Both the position numbers and the translations under genes were made by a program. Under the pieces are notes generated by a model. The model was not told the origin of the DNA, made no database searches, and was given only the letters and a program-made list of their open reading frames with translations. A DNA stretch of 64,000 nt from the NCBI RefSeq assembly GCF_004352915.1, contig NZ_SJSY01000067.1, positions 148,709 to 212,708 on the forward strand, written 5' to 3'. Numbering within the stretch: the first letter of the stretch is position 1; the number at the start of each line of letters is the position of its first letter. The DNA is from Flavobacterium zhairuonense. Lineage in GTDB: Bacteria > Bacteroidota > Bacteroidia > Flavobacteriales > Flavobacteriaceae. Shown in pieces: positions 42,151 to 50,335 of this stretch.

Positions 42151-42813
42151 ATGGCGACTAAAAAAAAGGTAATTACCAAGGATGATATCGTTTCAATATA
42201 CATGAATGAAATTTTAGAAAAAGGCCAAAAACCAAAATCAGTTTATCATTTTGCGAAAGAAAATGATTTTACAGAAGCTGAGTTTTATGCTTTTTTTGGA
42301 ACATTAGAAGGTTTAGAAAAAGAAATATTCCGACTGTTTTTTGAAAACACAGTCAATCTGCTTCACAAAAATGAAGAATATCAGCAATATGATATGAAGA
42401 ATAAAATGTTGAGTTTCTACTATACTTTTTTCGAGATTTTGACTGCCAACAGAAGTTATGTTCTCCAATCACTTAAAATCGATAGAAATCCGCTTAAAAA
42501 TTTAGTACAGTTGACTTCGCTCAGAAATAGTTTCAAAGAATATGTTTCTGAAATACTGACCGATGATTATAGATTAGAACAGGAAAAACTTCAAAAATTT
42601 CAGGAAAGCGCTATTCAGGAATCGGCATGGTTGCAATTAATGCTTACCATAAAATTCTGGATGGATGATGAATCTGCTGCTTTTGAGAAAACCGATATTT
42701 TTATCGAAAAATCGGTTAACGCTTCATTCGAATTAATGAATGTCGCGCCAATGAATCATTTGATAGATCTTGGGAAATTTCTGTTCAAAGAAAAAATCTA
42801 CAGCAAACAATGA
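42151..42813 (+). CDS. TetR-like transcriptional regulator
   Basis: This 220-residue helical protein has an N-terminal HTH-type stretch (about residues 8-60: DDIVSIYMNEILEKGQKPKSVYHFAKENDFTEAEFYAFFGTLEGLEKEIF) followed by a ligand-binding-like all-alpha part. The fit to the TetR fold is good, but the HTH is divergent. The stop overlaps the start of the AarF-like gene by four bases, so the two are coupled. The signal and targets are unknown. Confidence 0.75.
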   Translation: MATKKKVITKDDIVSIYMNEILEKGQKPKSVYHFAKENDFTEAEFYAFFGTLEGLEKEIFRLFFENTVNLLHKNEEYQQYDMKNKMLSFYYTFFEILTANRSYVLQSLKIDRNPLKNLVQLTSLRNSFKEYVSEILTDDYRLEQEKLQKFQESAIQESAWLQLMLTIKFWMDDESAAFEKTDIFIEKSVNASFELMNVAPMNHLIDLGKFLFKEKIYSKQ

Positions 42814-44114
42814 AAACAATCGATTATATTCCAACTTCAAAAATAGAAAGAGCAGGAAAACTGGTTCAAACCGGAGCTAAAATCGGGGTAAACTATGTAA
42901 AGCATTATGCCGAAAAAATAGTGAATCCAGATTTGACCCGAGATAAATTAAATGAAAATAATGCCGAAGATATTTATGACGGACTAAAAAGCTTAAAAGG
43001 AAGCGCCTTGAAAGTCGCCCAAATGTTAAGTATGGATAAGAATTTCCTGCCTCAGGCGTATGTGGAGAAATTTTCGCTTTCGCAATTTTCTGTTCCACCA
43101 CTTTCTGCACCTTTGGTTTTAAAAACTTTCAAAAGCAATTTCGGAAAAACGCCTTATGAAATTTTTGACGAATTCAATCCGAATTCTGTGAATGCGGCGA
43201 GTATCGGGCAAGTGCATTTGGCAAAGAAAAATGATAAAAAACTGGCCGTTAAAATTCAGTATCCAGGTGTTGCAAACAGTATTTCTTCAGATTTGGCTTT
43301 GGTTAAACCAATTGCCATCAGAATGTTTAATCTTCAAGGAAAAGATTCTGATAAATATTTTAAAGAAGTAGAAGACAAACTGATTGAAGAAACTAACTAT
43401 TTATTGGAATTAAAACAAAGCCAAGAGGTTGTTGATGCCTGCAGTAAAATAGAAAACATCATTTTTCCGAATTATTATCCAGAGTTTTCGTCAGAGAAAA
43501 TTATCACAATGGATTGGATGACAGGAATTCATCTTTCTGAGTTTACAGCAAAAAATATAGATCAAGAAGTTGGTGATAAAATAGGGCAGGCGCTTTGGGA
43601 TTTTTATATGTATCAAATTCATGTTTTGCGAAAAGTGCACGCAGATCCGCATCCTGGAAATTTTTTGGTCGATGATCAAAACCACTTGATCGCCTTGGAT
43701 TTTGGTTGTATGAAACAAATTCCAAATGATTTCTATACGCCATATTTTGAGTTGATCAATAAAAATGTGATTACTGATGAAAAGCTTTTCAATAAAAAAC
43801 TGTTCGAATTAGAAATTCTTCGTGAAGATGATTCACCAGCAGAAATTGAATATTTTACTGAAATGTTTCACGATTTATTGTCGCTTTTCACGAGACCTTT
43901 TCAAAACGAAACTTTCGATTTTGCCGATGAAACATTCTTCAATTCAATTGCTGCATTAGGAAAACGTTTTTCAGAAGACACAAACTTGAAAAAAATGAAC
44001 GGAAATAGAGGTTCTAAGCACTTTATTTATATGAATCGTACTTTCTTCGGACTTTATAATTTAATGTTTGATTTGAAAGCGAAAATTGTGGTGGAGAATT
44101 ATTTGAAATATTAG
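42810..44114 (+). CDS. AarF/ABC1/UbiB-family atypical kinase
   Basis: This 434-residue kinase-like protein belongs to the ABC1/UbiB family, often linked to isoprenoid quinone synthesis. It has the KxGQ-like SLKGSALKVAQMLSMD (near residue 65), VAAASIGQVHLA (near 130), LAVKIQYPGV (catalytic Lys), VHADPHPGNFLVDD and ALDFGCMK (metal-binding Asp). It is coupled to the TetR gene by a four-base overlap. Given the neighbouring carotenoid genes, a role in isoprenoid metabolism is plausible; it is not shown. Confidence 0.87.
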   Translation: MKTIDYIPTSKIERAGKLVQTGAKIGVNYVKHYAEKIVNPDLTRDKLNENNAEDIYDGLKSLKGSALKVAQMLSMDKNFLPQAYVEKFSLSQFSVPPLSAPLVLKTFKSNFGKTPYEIFDEFNPNSVNAASIGQVHLAKKNDKKLAVKIQYPGVANSISSDLALVKPIAIRMFNLQGKDSDKYFKEVEDKLIEETNYLLELKQSQEVVDACSKIENIIFPNYYPEFSSEKIITMDWMTGIHLSEFTAKNIDQEVGDKIGQALWDFYMYQIHVLRKVHADPHPGNFLVDDQNHLIALDFGCMKQIPNDFYTPYFELINKNVITDEKLFNKKLFELEILREDDSPAEIEYFTEMFHDLLSLFTRPFQNETFDFADETFFNSIAALGKRFSEDTNLKKMNGNRGSKHFIYMNRTFFGLYNLMFDLKAKIVVENYLKY

Positions 44115-44172
44115 AAATTGTTTTTTTGTTTCAGGCTTAAAGTTTCAAGTTGGCTTAACTTTATGTATAGAA

Positions 44173-44209
44173 CTTTGTCAAAGTTTTAAACTTTGACAAA
44201 GTTTTTTTT
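44173..44209 (+). terminator. 29-bp palindrome copy 2 used as terminator
   Basis: CTTTGTCAAAG...CTTTGACAAAG, identical over 29 bases to 9228-9256, is followed directly by a T-run. It lies 59 bases after the AarF gene and could end its transcript. Confidence 0.6.
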
Positions 44210-44216
44210 GTTTAGT

Positions 44217-44318
44217 TTGTCATCTCGACGAAGGAGAGATCACACTAGAAACTCGATACAGAATGTCGCCAATCTTTGGAGATTTGCGAGTGTGATCTCT
44301 CCTTCGTCGAGATGACAA
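44217..44318. repeat. Inverted-repeat element family B, copy 1
   Basis: Perfect 30-base arms (44217-44246 and 44289-44318; core TCATCTCGACGAAGGAGAGA) enclose a centre of about 42 bases containing ACAGAATGTCGCCAATCTTTG. The centre is the inverse of the centre of the copy at 46972. The arms differ from the other copy but pair perfectly with each other. Confidence 0.9.
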
Positions 44319-44343
44319 GATTGCGGATAAACGTCCAACAAAA

Positions 44344-44394
44344 ACCTGAAACCTGAAACCTGAAACCTGAAACTTGAAACTTGAAACTTGAAAC
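44344..44394. repeat. 7-bp tandem repeat (ACCTGAA/ACTTGAA)
   Basis: Four units of ACCTGAA are followed by three of ACTTGAA and a partial unit. It is in the gap before the phr stop codon; it codes for nothing. Confidence 0.9.
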
Positions 44395-44403
44395 AAAAGA
44401 AAC

Positions 44404-45699
44404 CTATTTCAAAATCCCCGCCTTATAAGTCGCAATCGCGCGATCTCTTGCAAAAGCATGATCAATCATCGGTTCGTTATAACCCAAATCAAACTCAGGA
44501 ATCCATTTTTTTATATATTCTCCTTTTTCGTCAAACTTTTTTTGTTGAATTTCGGGATTGAAAACTCTGAAATATGGAGCTGCGTCGCAACCTGTTCCTG
44601 CCGCCCATTGCCAATTTCCTACGTTTGATGCCAATTCAAAATCCAAAAGTTTTTCGGCAAAATACGCTTCGCCCCATTGCCAGTTAATTAGTAAATGTTT
44701 GCATAAAAAACTTGCCACAACCATTCGGACACGATTGTGCATATAACCAGTTTCATTGAGCTGACGCATTCCGGCATCGACCATCGGATAGCCAGTTGTT
44801 CCGGAACACCAGCGTTTGAAATCTTCTTCGTTATTGCGCCATTGAATTCCGTCATAATTAGATTTGAAGTTGTGGTTGACACAATTCGGGAAGCTAAATA
44901 GAATTTGAATGAAGAATTCTCTCCAAATCAATTCGCTCAAAAAAGTTTGATTTTTTCGGTTTGCCCAATTCACTAATTTCCTAATGCTCACAGTTCCAAA
45001 ACGCAAATGTGGCGAAAGATAGGATGTGCTGTCTAAAGCAGGAAAATCTCGAGTTTCTTTATAATTTGAAATCTGAGATAAATTATGTGGAAGTACTTTT
45101 ATAGCGCTTCTTTCAAAACCAATTTCTGATAATTCAGGAAATTTGAAATTGTTTTTTGCAAAATTGGAATGTAATGAAATCGAATCATATTCAGGAGCTG
45201 TTCCTAGAAAATGATACTTTTCAAGCCATTTGTTTTTGTACGGAGTATAAACAGTATAAGGAAGTCCATCAGTTTTTGTAATTTCTTTTTCTTCGAAAAT
45301 AACATGATCTTTAAAAGAGAAAGATTCGATATTATTTTCTCTTAAAAGAGAAGAAATTGCAGTGTCACGTTTGATGGCAAATGGTTCGTAATCTTTGTTG
45401 AAGAAAACGTTTTGGACATCAAATTCTTCAATAAGAGATTTCCAAACGTCAGTAGTTTTTCCTTTTTTGATTAAAATTGAAGATTCAAAAGAATTTAATT
45501 CTGAGTTTATTTTTTGAAGCGAATCGTATATGAAACTTACTCTCGCGTCATTTTTTGGAAGATGGTCTAAAATGTCATCATCAAAAATAAAAAGAGGCAC
45601 AACAGGAAAATCAGATTGCAAAGCGTGAAATAATCCAGTGTTGTCTTCTAATCGCAAATCGCGTCTGAACCAGAAAAGGGAAACTTTTTGTTTTGTCAT
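44404..45699 (-). CDS. phr: Deoxyribodipyrimidine photolyase
   Basis: This 431-residue enzyme repairs UV pyrimidine dimers using blue light and reduced FAD. It has the N-terminal photolyase antenna domain (LFWFRRDLRLEDNTGL) and the C-terminal FAD domain with LIWREFFIQILF, WCSGTTGYPMVDAGMRQL and HNRVRMVVASFLCKHLLINWQWGEAYF, plus DFELASNVGNWQWAAGTGCDAAPYFRVFNP. Trp residues of the electron chain are present. It is the last gene of the leftward light/carotenoid series, with an inverted-repeat element (45731-45885) just upstream. Confidence 0.93.
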   Translation of the reverse strand: MTKQKVSLFWFRRDLRLEDNTGLFHALQSDFPVVPLFIFDDDILDHLPKNDARVSFIYDSLQKINSELNSFESSILIKKGKTTDVWKSLIEEFDVQNVFFNKDYEPFAIKRDTAISSLLRENNIESFSFKDHVIFEEKEITKTDGLPYTVYTPYKNKWLEKYHFLGTAPEYDSISLHSNFAKNNFKFPELSEIGFERSAIKVLPHNLSQISNYKETRDFPALDSTSYLSPHLRFGTVSIRKLVNWANRKNQTFLSELIWREFFIQILFSFPNCVNHNFKSNYDGIQWRNNEEDFKRWCSGTTGYPMVDAGMRQLNETGYMHNRVRMVVASFLCKHLLINWQWGEAYFAEKLLDFELASNVGNWQWAAGTGCDAAPYFRVFNPEIQQKKFDEKGEYIKKWIPEFDLGYNEPMIDHAFARDRAIATYKAGILK

Positions 45700-45730
45700 T
45701 TGTTTAATTTTCGCTTAAGGAATTATTTTT

Positions 45731-45885
45731 TTAACACATAGAAACATAGATTTTTTTTCTTATTTAAAAGTTTAAAAAAAAGAAACTAGTTTCTTAACAC
45801 ATAGTTTCGGGCGTATTTCTATGTTTATTGATGAAAGTGAAACGCCTTTTTTTGCATTATGAAACTATGTTTCTATGTGTTTAAA
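45731..45885. repeat. Inverted-repeat element family A, copy 2
   Basis: Ends TTAACACATAGAAACATAG and CTATGTTTCTATGTGTTTAA are near-perfect inverse copies. The inside has GAAACTAGTTTC, a second ACACATAG word and GTGAAACGCCTTTTTTT. It lies between the SRPBCC gene and phr, so it interrupts the series of light-linked genes. Confidence 0.9.
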
Positions 45886-45891
45886 TAAATA

Positions 45892-46401
45892 TTAAAAACT
45901 TTTTTGTTTGCCATTAAGTTGCACAATTTGTGGCTGTGGTTTCGAATTAAACAATTCTTCAATTTTGTTGTGTCTGAAATCGAAAATAGTTTTTAGTTTG
46001 TTTTTTACAATTAATGTATTCATAAATCGGCCTAAAATTCCGAGTGGGAGAGCATAATGAACAATATCTGTCATTTTTGTTCGGCCATCTTTTGTGGGCT
46101 CAAAAAAATGTTTGTGATGCCATAATTTATAGGGACCGAAACGCTGAATGTCGATGAAATATTCATTTTCCTTGCAAGCTGTAATTTCGGTAACCCATGA
46201 AATTTTGATTCCGAATAGCGGTTTTAATGTATAGGTTATGATTTGGCCGTGATACATTCGCTTGTCATCGAAATCTTGGATTTCAAAACTCATATTATCG
46301 AGCGTTATGGTTTGGAGGTTTTTTGGGCTGGAGAAAAAATCCCAGCAATCCTCAACGCTTGAATTTACATACTGAACGGTTTCTATTTTGTATAATTTCA
46401 T
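45892..46401 (-). CDS. SRPBCC family protein
   Basis: This 169-residue soluble protein has the START/Bet v1-like fold (SRPBCC): an N-terminal strand ETVQYVNSSVEDCWDFFSSPKNLQTIT and a C-terminal helix with HYALPLGILGRFMNTLIVKNKLKTIFDFRHNKI. In many bacteria such genes lie next to photolyase and TIGR01777-type genes, as here. The ligand is unknown. It is in the carotenoid operon, between crtZ and phr. Confidence 0.8.
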   Translation of the reverse strand: MKLYKIETVQYVNSSVEDCWDFFSSPKNLQTITLDNMSFEIQDFDDKRMYHGQIITYTLKPLFGIKISWVTEITACKENEYFIDIQRFGPYKLWHHKHFFEPTKDGRTKMTDIVHYALPLGILGRFMNTLIVKNKLKTIFDFRHNKIEELFNSKPQPQIVQLNGKQKSF

Positions 46402-46434
46402 TTTCTCGTTGAATCAGTTGTTACAAATTAAAAG

Positions 46435-46875
46435 CTACATTTTATAATATTTAAATGGTACAAACAACATTCCGAAACATTCTCCTTTTTCCTTATTTAA
46501 GTGTTTATGATGTATTTTATGTGCTTTTCTAAGTCCGATCAGGTATTTGTTTTTCGTGTTTTTGAACCATTTAAAACGCTGGTGAATGAGAACATCGTGA
46601 ATCAAGAAATAGCATGCGCCGTAAAGTGTGATTCCGCATGCTATAAAAAACAGATAATTGAACCCGCCCTGAACACCAAAGTAAAACAAGACAATACTCG
46701 GAATCGCAAAAATGACAAAGAAAATGTCGTTGCGCTCAAAAGTATGCTCATATTTTGGCTGATGATGATCTGCGTGAAAATACCACATAAAACCGTGCAT
46801 TACATACTTGTGCGTAAGCCAGGTAACACATTCCATGAACAGAAAAACGCCTAAAAAGATTAAAAAAGAAATCAT
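46435..46875 (-). CDS. crtZ: Beta-carotene hydroxylase CrtZ-type
   Basis: CrtZ adds 3-hydroxyl groups to beta-carotene to make zeaxanthin. This 146-residue membrane protein has the di-iron His motifs THKYVMH (near 22), HADHH (near 35), HDVLIHQR (near 95) and HKIHHKH (near 118), with four hydrophobic stretches. It lies 33 bases upstream of the SRPBCC gene. Its neighbours crtB and crtI support the carotenoid assignment, while lycopene cyclase and GGPP synthase are not in this window. Confidence 0.9.
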   Translation of the reverse strand: MISFLIFLGVFLFMECVTWLTHKYVMHGFMWYFHADHHQPKYEHTFERNDIFFVIFAIPSIVLFYFGVQGGFNYLFFIACGITLYGACYFLIHDVLIHQRFKWFKNTKNKYLIGLRKAHKIHHKHLNKEKGECFGMLFVPFKYYKM

Positions 46876-46971
46876 TTTATAAATGTTGTTATTAAAATTA
46901 TGACTTTATTTTGTTTGAGTTTAGCTTTAAGTTGTAAAAGATTAACTCTAAAGATTTTTTTTTGCACAATC

Positions 46972-47077
46972 TTGTCATTTCGACCAAAGGGAGAAATCGC
47001 ACGCGGGATTCGACAAAGATTGGCGACATTCTGTACAGAGTTTCTTGTGTGATTTCTCCCTTTGGTCGAAATGACAA
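46972..47077. repeat. Inverted-repeat element family B, copy 2
   Basis: Perfect 27-base arms (46972-46998 and 47051-47077; core TCATTTCGACCAAAGGGAGA) enclose a centre with CAAAGATTGGCGACATTCTG, the inverse of the centre of 44217-44318. The right edge is five bases from the crtB stop codon, so it may act as a hairpin between crtB and crtZ. Confidence 0.9.
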
Positions 47078-47081
47078 AATA

Positions 47082-47921
47082 CTAGACGAGCTTCAGCTTA
47101 TACGTCACAAACGACTGCGCCAAAAGTCCCGCTTTTGTATAATTTGAAACCCTAATTCTAGAATTTCCAATTTCGTGATACGGTGTGTTTTTTAGTTTTT
47201 TGAGCAGTTTTTTGTAATAAACATAAGCCGTATAAACACCAAATTTTGCTTCTAGCGGTAATTTTACAATTCCTTGATAAGCTATTCGAAAATCTTCCTC
47301 GATTTCTTTTATGATTTGCACTTTTGAATCTTCATTGAAATTATTGAGATTGATTCCCGGAAAATAAGTTCGGTTTAAAATAAGGTTGTCGTCTCTTAAA
47401 TCTCTCAAGAAATTCACCTTTTGAAAAGCCGACCCTAATCGCATCGCTTCGTGTTTTAGTTGTTCGTATTTGTGTTCTTTTCCCGCAACAAAAACTTTCA
47501 AGCACATTAAACCAACAACATCAGCAGAGCCATAAATATAGTCTGCATACTCGGTTTGAGTGTTGTAAGTTGATTTTATAAGATCAAGTTTCATGCTTTT
47601 TAAAAATGCCTGAACTAGATCATCGGTAATATTATATTCTTTAACTGTATGCTGAAAAGAATTCAAAATAGGATTCAGGCTTATGCCTAATTGCATTGCT
47701 TTGTAATATTCTTTTTCGAAATCTTCTATCAGATATTCTTTTTCATAATCGTGAAATGAATCTACGATTTCGTCAGCAAAACGCACGAATCCGTAAATGC
47801 TGTAAATCGCATCGCGAATACTTGGCGACAGCATTTTTACGGCCAATGAAAATGAGGAACTGTAATTTTGCGTAACGAGTTTACTGCATTTGAAAGAAAC
47901 GGCGTCGAATAGTGATTTCAT
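47082..47921 (-). CDS. crtB: Phytoene synthase
   Basis: CrtB joins two geranylgeranyl diphosphates into phytoene. The 279-residue protein has the Asp-rich motifs ADEIVDSFHD (near 50) and VNFLRDLRDDN (near 165), YGFVRFADEIVD, and the pattern KVFVAGKEHKYEQLKHEAMRLGSAFQK. The length fits. It lies four bases downstream of crtI with likely coupled translation, and is followed by the repeat element at 46972-47077. Confidence 0.93.
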   Translation of the reverse strand: MKSLFDAVSFKCSKLVTQNYSSSFSLAVKMLSPSIRDAIYSIYGFVRFADEIVDSFHDYEKEYLIEDFEKEYYKAMQLGISLNPILNSFQHTVKEYNITDDLVQAFLKSMKLDLIKSTYNTQTEYADYIYGSADVVGLMCLKVFVAGKEHKYEQLKHEAMRLGSAFQKVNFLRDLRDDNLILNRTYFPGINLNNFNEDSKVQIIKEIEEDFRIAYQGIVKLPLEAKFGVYTAYVYYKKLLKKLKNTPYHEIGNSRIRVSNYTKAGLLAQSFVTYKLKLV

Positions 47922-47925
47922 TTTT

Positions 47926-49392
47926 TTAAGATCTAAAAGATTTTTGAATTAACTCAGCAACCAATTTTCCTGAAATTAAAGCAGGCGGAACCCCTGGGCC
48001 AGGAACTGTCAATTGTCCTGTAAAATATAAATTACGTACTTTTTTGCTTTTTAGTTTTGGCCTTAAAAAAGCAGTTTGCAATAGCGTATTAGCCATTCCA
48101 TACGCATTTCCTTTGTAGGCATTGTAATTTGTTACAAAATCATTTTTGCAGAATGATTTCTTAAATATAATGTTGTTTCGAATGCTCTGTTGTGTAAGTG
48201 CTTCAAAGCGCGAAATTATTTTTTCAAAATGTTCTTCTCGAAGTGCTTCGTTATCTTCAATTCCGGGTGCCAAGGGAATTAAGAAAAATCCAGATTCCAT
48301 TCCGTTTGGCGCGGCAGTTAAATCTGTTTTTGATGGAAAATTGGCATAAAACAAAGGTTCATTTGGCCATTTAGGCTCATCATAAATGTCTTTTGCATGT
48401 TTGTCGAAATCGACATCAAAGAATAAAGCATGATGCGAAATATTCTCTATTTTTTTGTCGAAACCAATAAAAAATAAAAGCGAAGAGGGTGCAAAAACTC
48501 TGCTTTGCCAATATTTTTCAGAATATGCACGATGTTCTTTTTCAAGCAAAGTTTCGGTATGCTGATAATCGGCGCCACTTAAAATGATGTCTGCTTTTAT
48601 GATCTCGCCATTGATTACAATTCCGGTTGCGGTTTTGTTTTCAACGATAATTTTTTCAACTGGCGAATCGGTTTTGATTGTAACTCCCAGTTCTATAGCC
48701 AATTTTTCGATTCCACGCACCACATCAAACATTCCTGTTTTTGGATGCCAAGTTCCTAAACCGAAATCGGCATAATTCATGAAATTGTAAAATGAAGGCG
48801 TTTTGTTGGGTTTTGCTCCAAGAAATAAAACCGGAAATTCTAGAATCTGAATTAATTTTTCATTTTTAAATTTCTTTCGGATATCTTGACTCACATTGCT
48901 TAAAAACTGATTTAGTTTTAATGCGGTTTTTGGCGTAATTAATTCTAAAGGAGAAATTCCGGGACGATAAACCAAATCTTTAATCGCAATATCATAATTG
49001 CTTTTTGCTTGGTCTATAAAATTTTGAAGTTTGGTAGCACTTCCTTTTTCAATTGTTTCAAAAGTGGTTTTGATTTCTTCCAAATTATCACAAATTGTGA
49101 TAAAATCATTTGTCCCAAAATAAACCCTGTAAGCTGGATTTAATTTTATTAGTTCATAATAATCAGAAGTCTGTTTGTTGAAATCCTGAAAAAAACGTTC
49201 AAAAACATCGGGCATCCAATACCAACTTGGTCCCATATCAAAAGTAAAACCGTCTTTTTTGAATTGACGAGCACGTCCGCCGATCGTTGGATTTTTTTCA
49301 TAAATAGTAACCTTGTTCCCTTGTTTTGCCAAGTAACAAGAAGCGGCTAATGAAGAAAAGCCAGAACCTAATATGATGATCGTTTTTGTCAT
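47926..49392 (-). CDS. crtI: Phytoene desaturase
   Basis: CrtI makes lycopene from phytoene with FAD. The 488-residue protein starts TKTIIILGSGFSSLAASCYLAKQGNKVTIYEKN, a dinucleotide-binding fold, has GGRARQFKKDGFTFDMGPSWY next, and ends GQLTVPGPGVPPALISGKLVAELI. A -7 box TATATTTG (minus strand, 49401-49408) sits in the short gap between it and the regulator gene, so crtI and crtB may be expressed separately from the regulator. Confidence 0.94.
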   Translation of the reverse strand: MTKTIIILGSGFSSLAASCYLAKQGNKVTIYEKNPTIGGRARQFKKDGFTFDMGPSWYWMPDVFERFFQDFNKQTSDYYELIKLNPAYRVYFGTNDFITICDNLEEIKTTFETIEKGSATKLQNFIDQAKSNYDIAIKDLVYRPGISPLELITPKTALKLNQFLSNVSQDIRKKFKNEKLIQILEFPVLFLGAKPNKTPSFYNFMNYADFGLGTWHPKTGMFDVVRGIEKLAIELGVTIKTDSPVEKIIVENKTATGIVINGEIIKADIILSGADYQHTETLLEKEHRAYSEKYWQSRVFAPSSLLFFIGFDKKIENISHHALFFDVDFDKHAKDIYDEPKWPNEPLFYANFPSKTDLTAAPNGMESGFFLIPLAPGIEDNEALREEHFEKIISRFEALTQQSIRNNIIFKKSFCKNDFVTNYNAYKGNAYGMANTLLQTAFLRPKLKSKKVRNLYFTGQLTVPGPGVPPALISGKLVAELIQKSFRS

Positions 49393-49400
49393 TTGTTTAA

Positions 49401-49408
49401 CAAATATA
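49401..49408 (-). promoter_or_regulatory. -7 box TATATTTG for crtI
   Basis: Perfect TAnnTTTG on the minus strand in the 34-base gap before crtI. The nearest TTTG upstream (49422-49425) is only 13 bases away, so the -33 box is not certain. The site is a natural place for the CarH-like regulator to act. Confidence 0.45.
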
Positions 49409-49426
49409 CAAAAACTTTAAACAAAA

Positions 49427-50329
49427 TTATTGCATTTCTTCTATAGTTTCTTCCATTGAATCAAAAATACGAATACGCTCAGGGAGATTAGATTGGTCAA
49501 TATGTTCAACCATACTTCCCATAAGCCAGATTTCGTTGTTTTTTAGAAGCAACTTCTGTCCCATAGATTTCACATATTGATTGATAACCGTTCTGTCTGG
49601 CTGTACTGTCATAAAGGAAACAAAAGTGATGTTTTCAAAATGGCGCGTAAGATCCTGTAGGTTTTCAATCGGCATGCTTTCGCCTAGATAAATGGTTTTG
49701 TATCCTCTTGACAAAATTTCGTATTGCAGATATAGTAAACCAATTTGGTGAATTTCATTCAATGGTAATGAAAGAACAAAAATTCGATCCGTTTTGGTTG
49801 GTTTTAATATTTGAAGGCTTTCGGTATAAATTAAAATCTTTTGCTTGATCAAATGACTCATAAAATGCTCATTTGCCGGCGTAATAGTTTCAGATTGCCA
49901 TAATAATCCTAATTCCTTCAACAATGGAAGAAAATGTTCTTTGAAAACTTCTTTAAAGCTTTTTTCTGAAATAAGCCAATCGAAAGTATTGAAGAACAAT
50001 TCTTGGTCAAAATTCATCATCGCCATTTTAAATGACGTGATCGCATAGTTTTGCGAATTTTTCTTAGAAATGATTTCGCGCACTAGTTGCGGGATTTTGT
50101 CCTCAGGATAAGTAGCAATTTTAGATATTTTATACCCATATTCATGCAGTAAAGTAATATTTAAAAGCTTCTGTAAATTTTGCAAATTGTATAGCCTGAT
50201 ATTGGTATCAGTTCGCATTGGTTCAAGAATATTATATCTTTTTTCCCAAATACGAATAGTATGCGCTTTAATTCCAGATAAGTTTTCAAGATCTTTTATG
50301 CTGAAAACTGTTTTTATATTGTTTACCAT
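49427..50329 (-). CDS. CarH/LitR-like MerR-family regulator with cobalamin-binding domain
   Basis: This 300-residue regulator has a MerR HTH (1 to about 70: FSIKDLENLSGIKAHTIRIWEKRY) and a B12-binding domain. The CarH light-sensing motif W-x9-E-H is visible (W144, E154, H155), and E192-x-H194-x-x-G197 gives the Rossmann-type axial His candidate. CarH binds adenosylcobalamin, sits on its operator in the dark and is released by light, raising carotenoid genes. It leads a series crtI, crtB, crtZ, SRPBCC, phr. The ATG at 50329 is chosen over an upstream start at 50506, since the HTH lies right after it and the added 59 residues are hydrophobic and without homology by eye. Confidence 0.85.
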   Translation of the reverse strand: MVNNIKTVFSIKDLENLSGIKAHTIRIWEKRYNILEPMRTDTNIRLYNLQNLQKLLNITLLHEYGYKISKIATYPEDKIPQLVREIISKKNSQNYAITSFKMAMMNFDQELFFNTFDWLISEKSFKEVFKEHFLPLLKELGLLWQSETITPANEHFMSHLIKQKILIYTESLQILKPTKTDRIFVLSLPLNEIHQIGLLYLQYEILSRGYKTIYLGESMPIENLQDLTRHFENITFVSFMTVQPDRTVINQYVKSMGQKLLLKNNEIWLMGSMVEHIDQSNLPERIRIFDSMEETIEEMQ

Positions 50330-50335
50330 TTTGAA

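Noticed and set aside
44344..44394. Heptamer tandem repeats as a small CRISPR or phase-variation tract
   Set aside because: Repeats are 7 bases without spacers and lie after the phr stop codon, not in a coding region or promoter.
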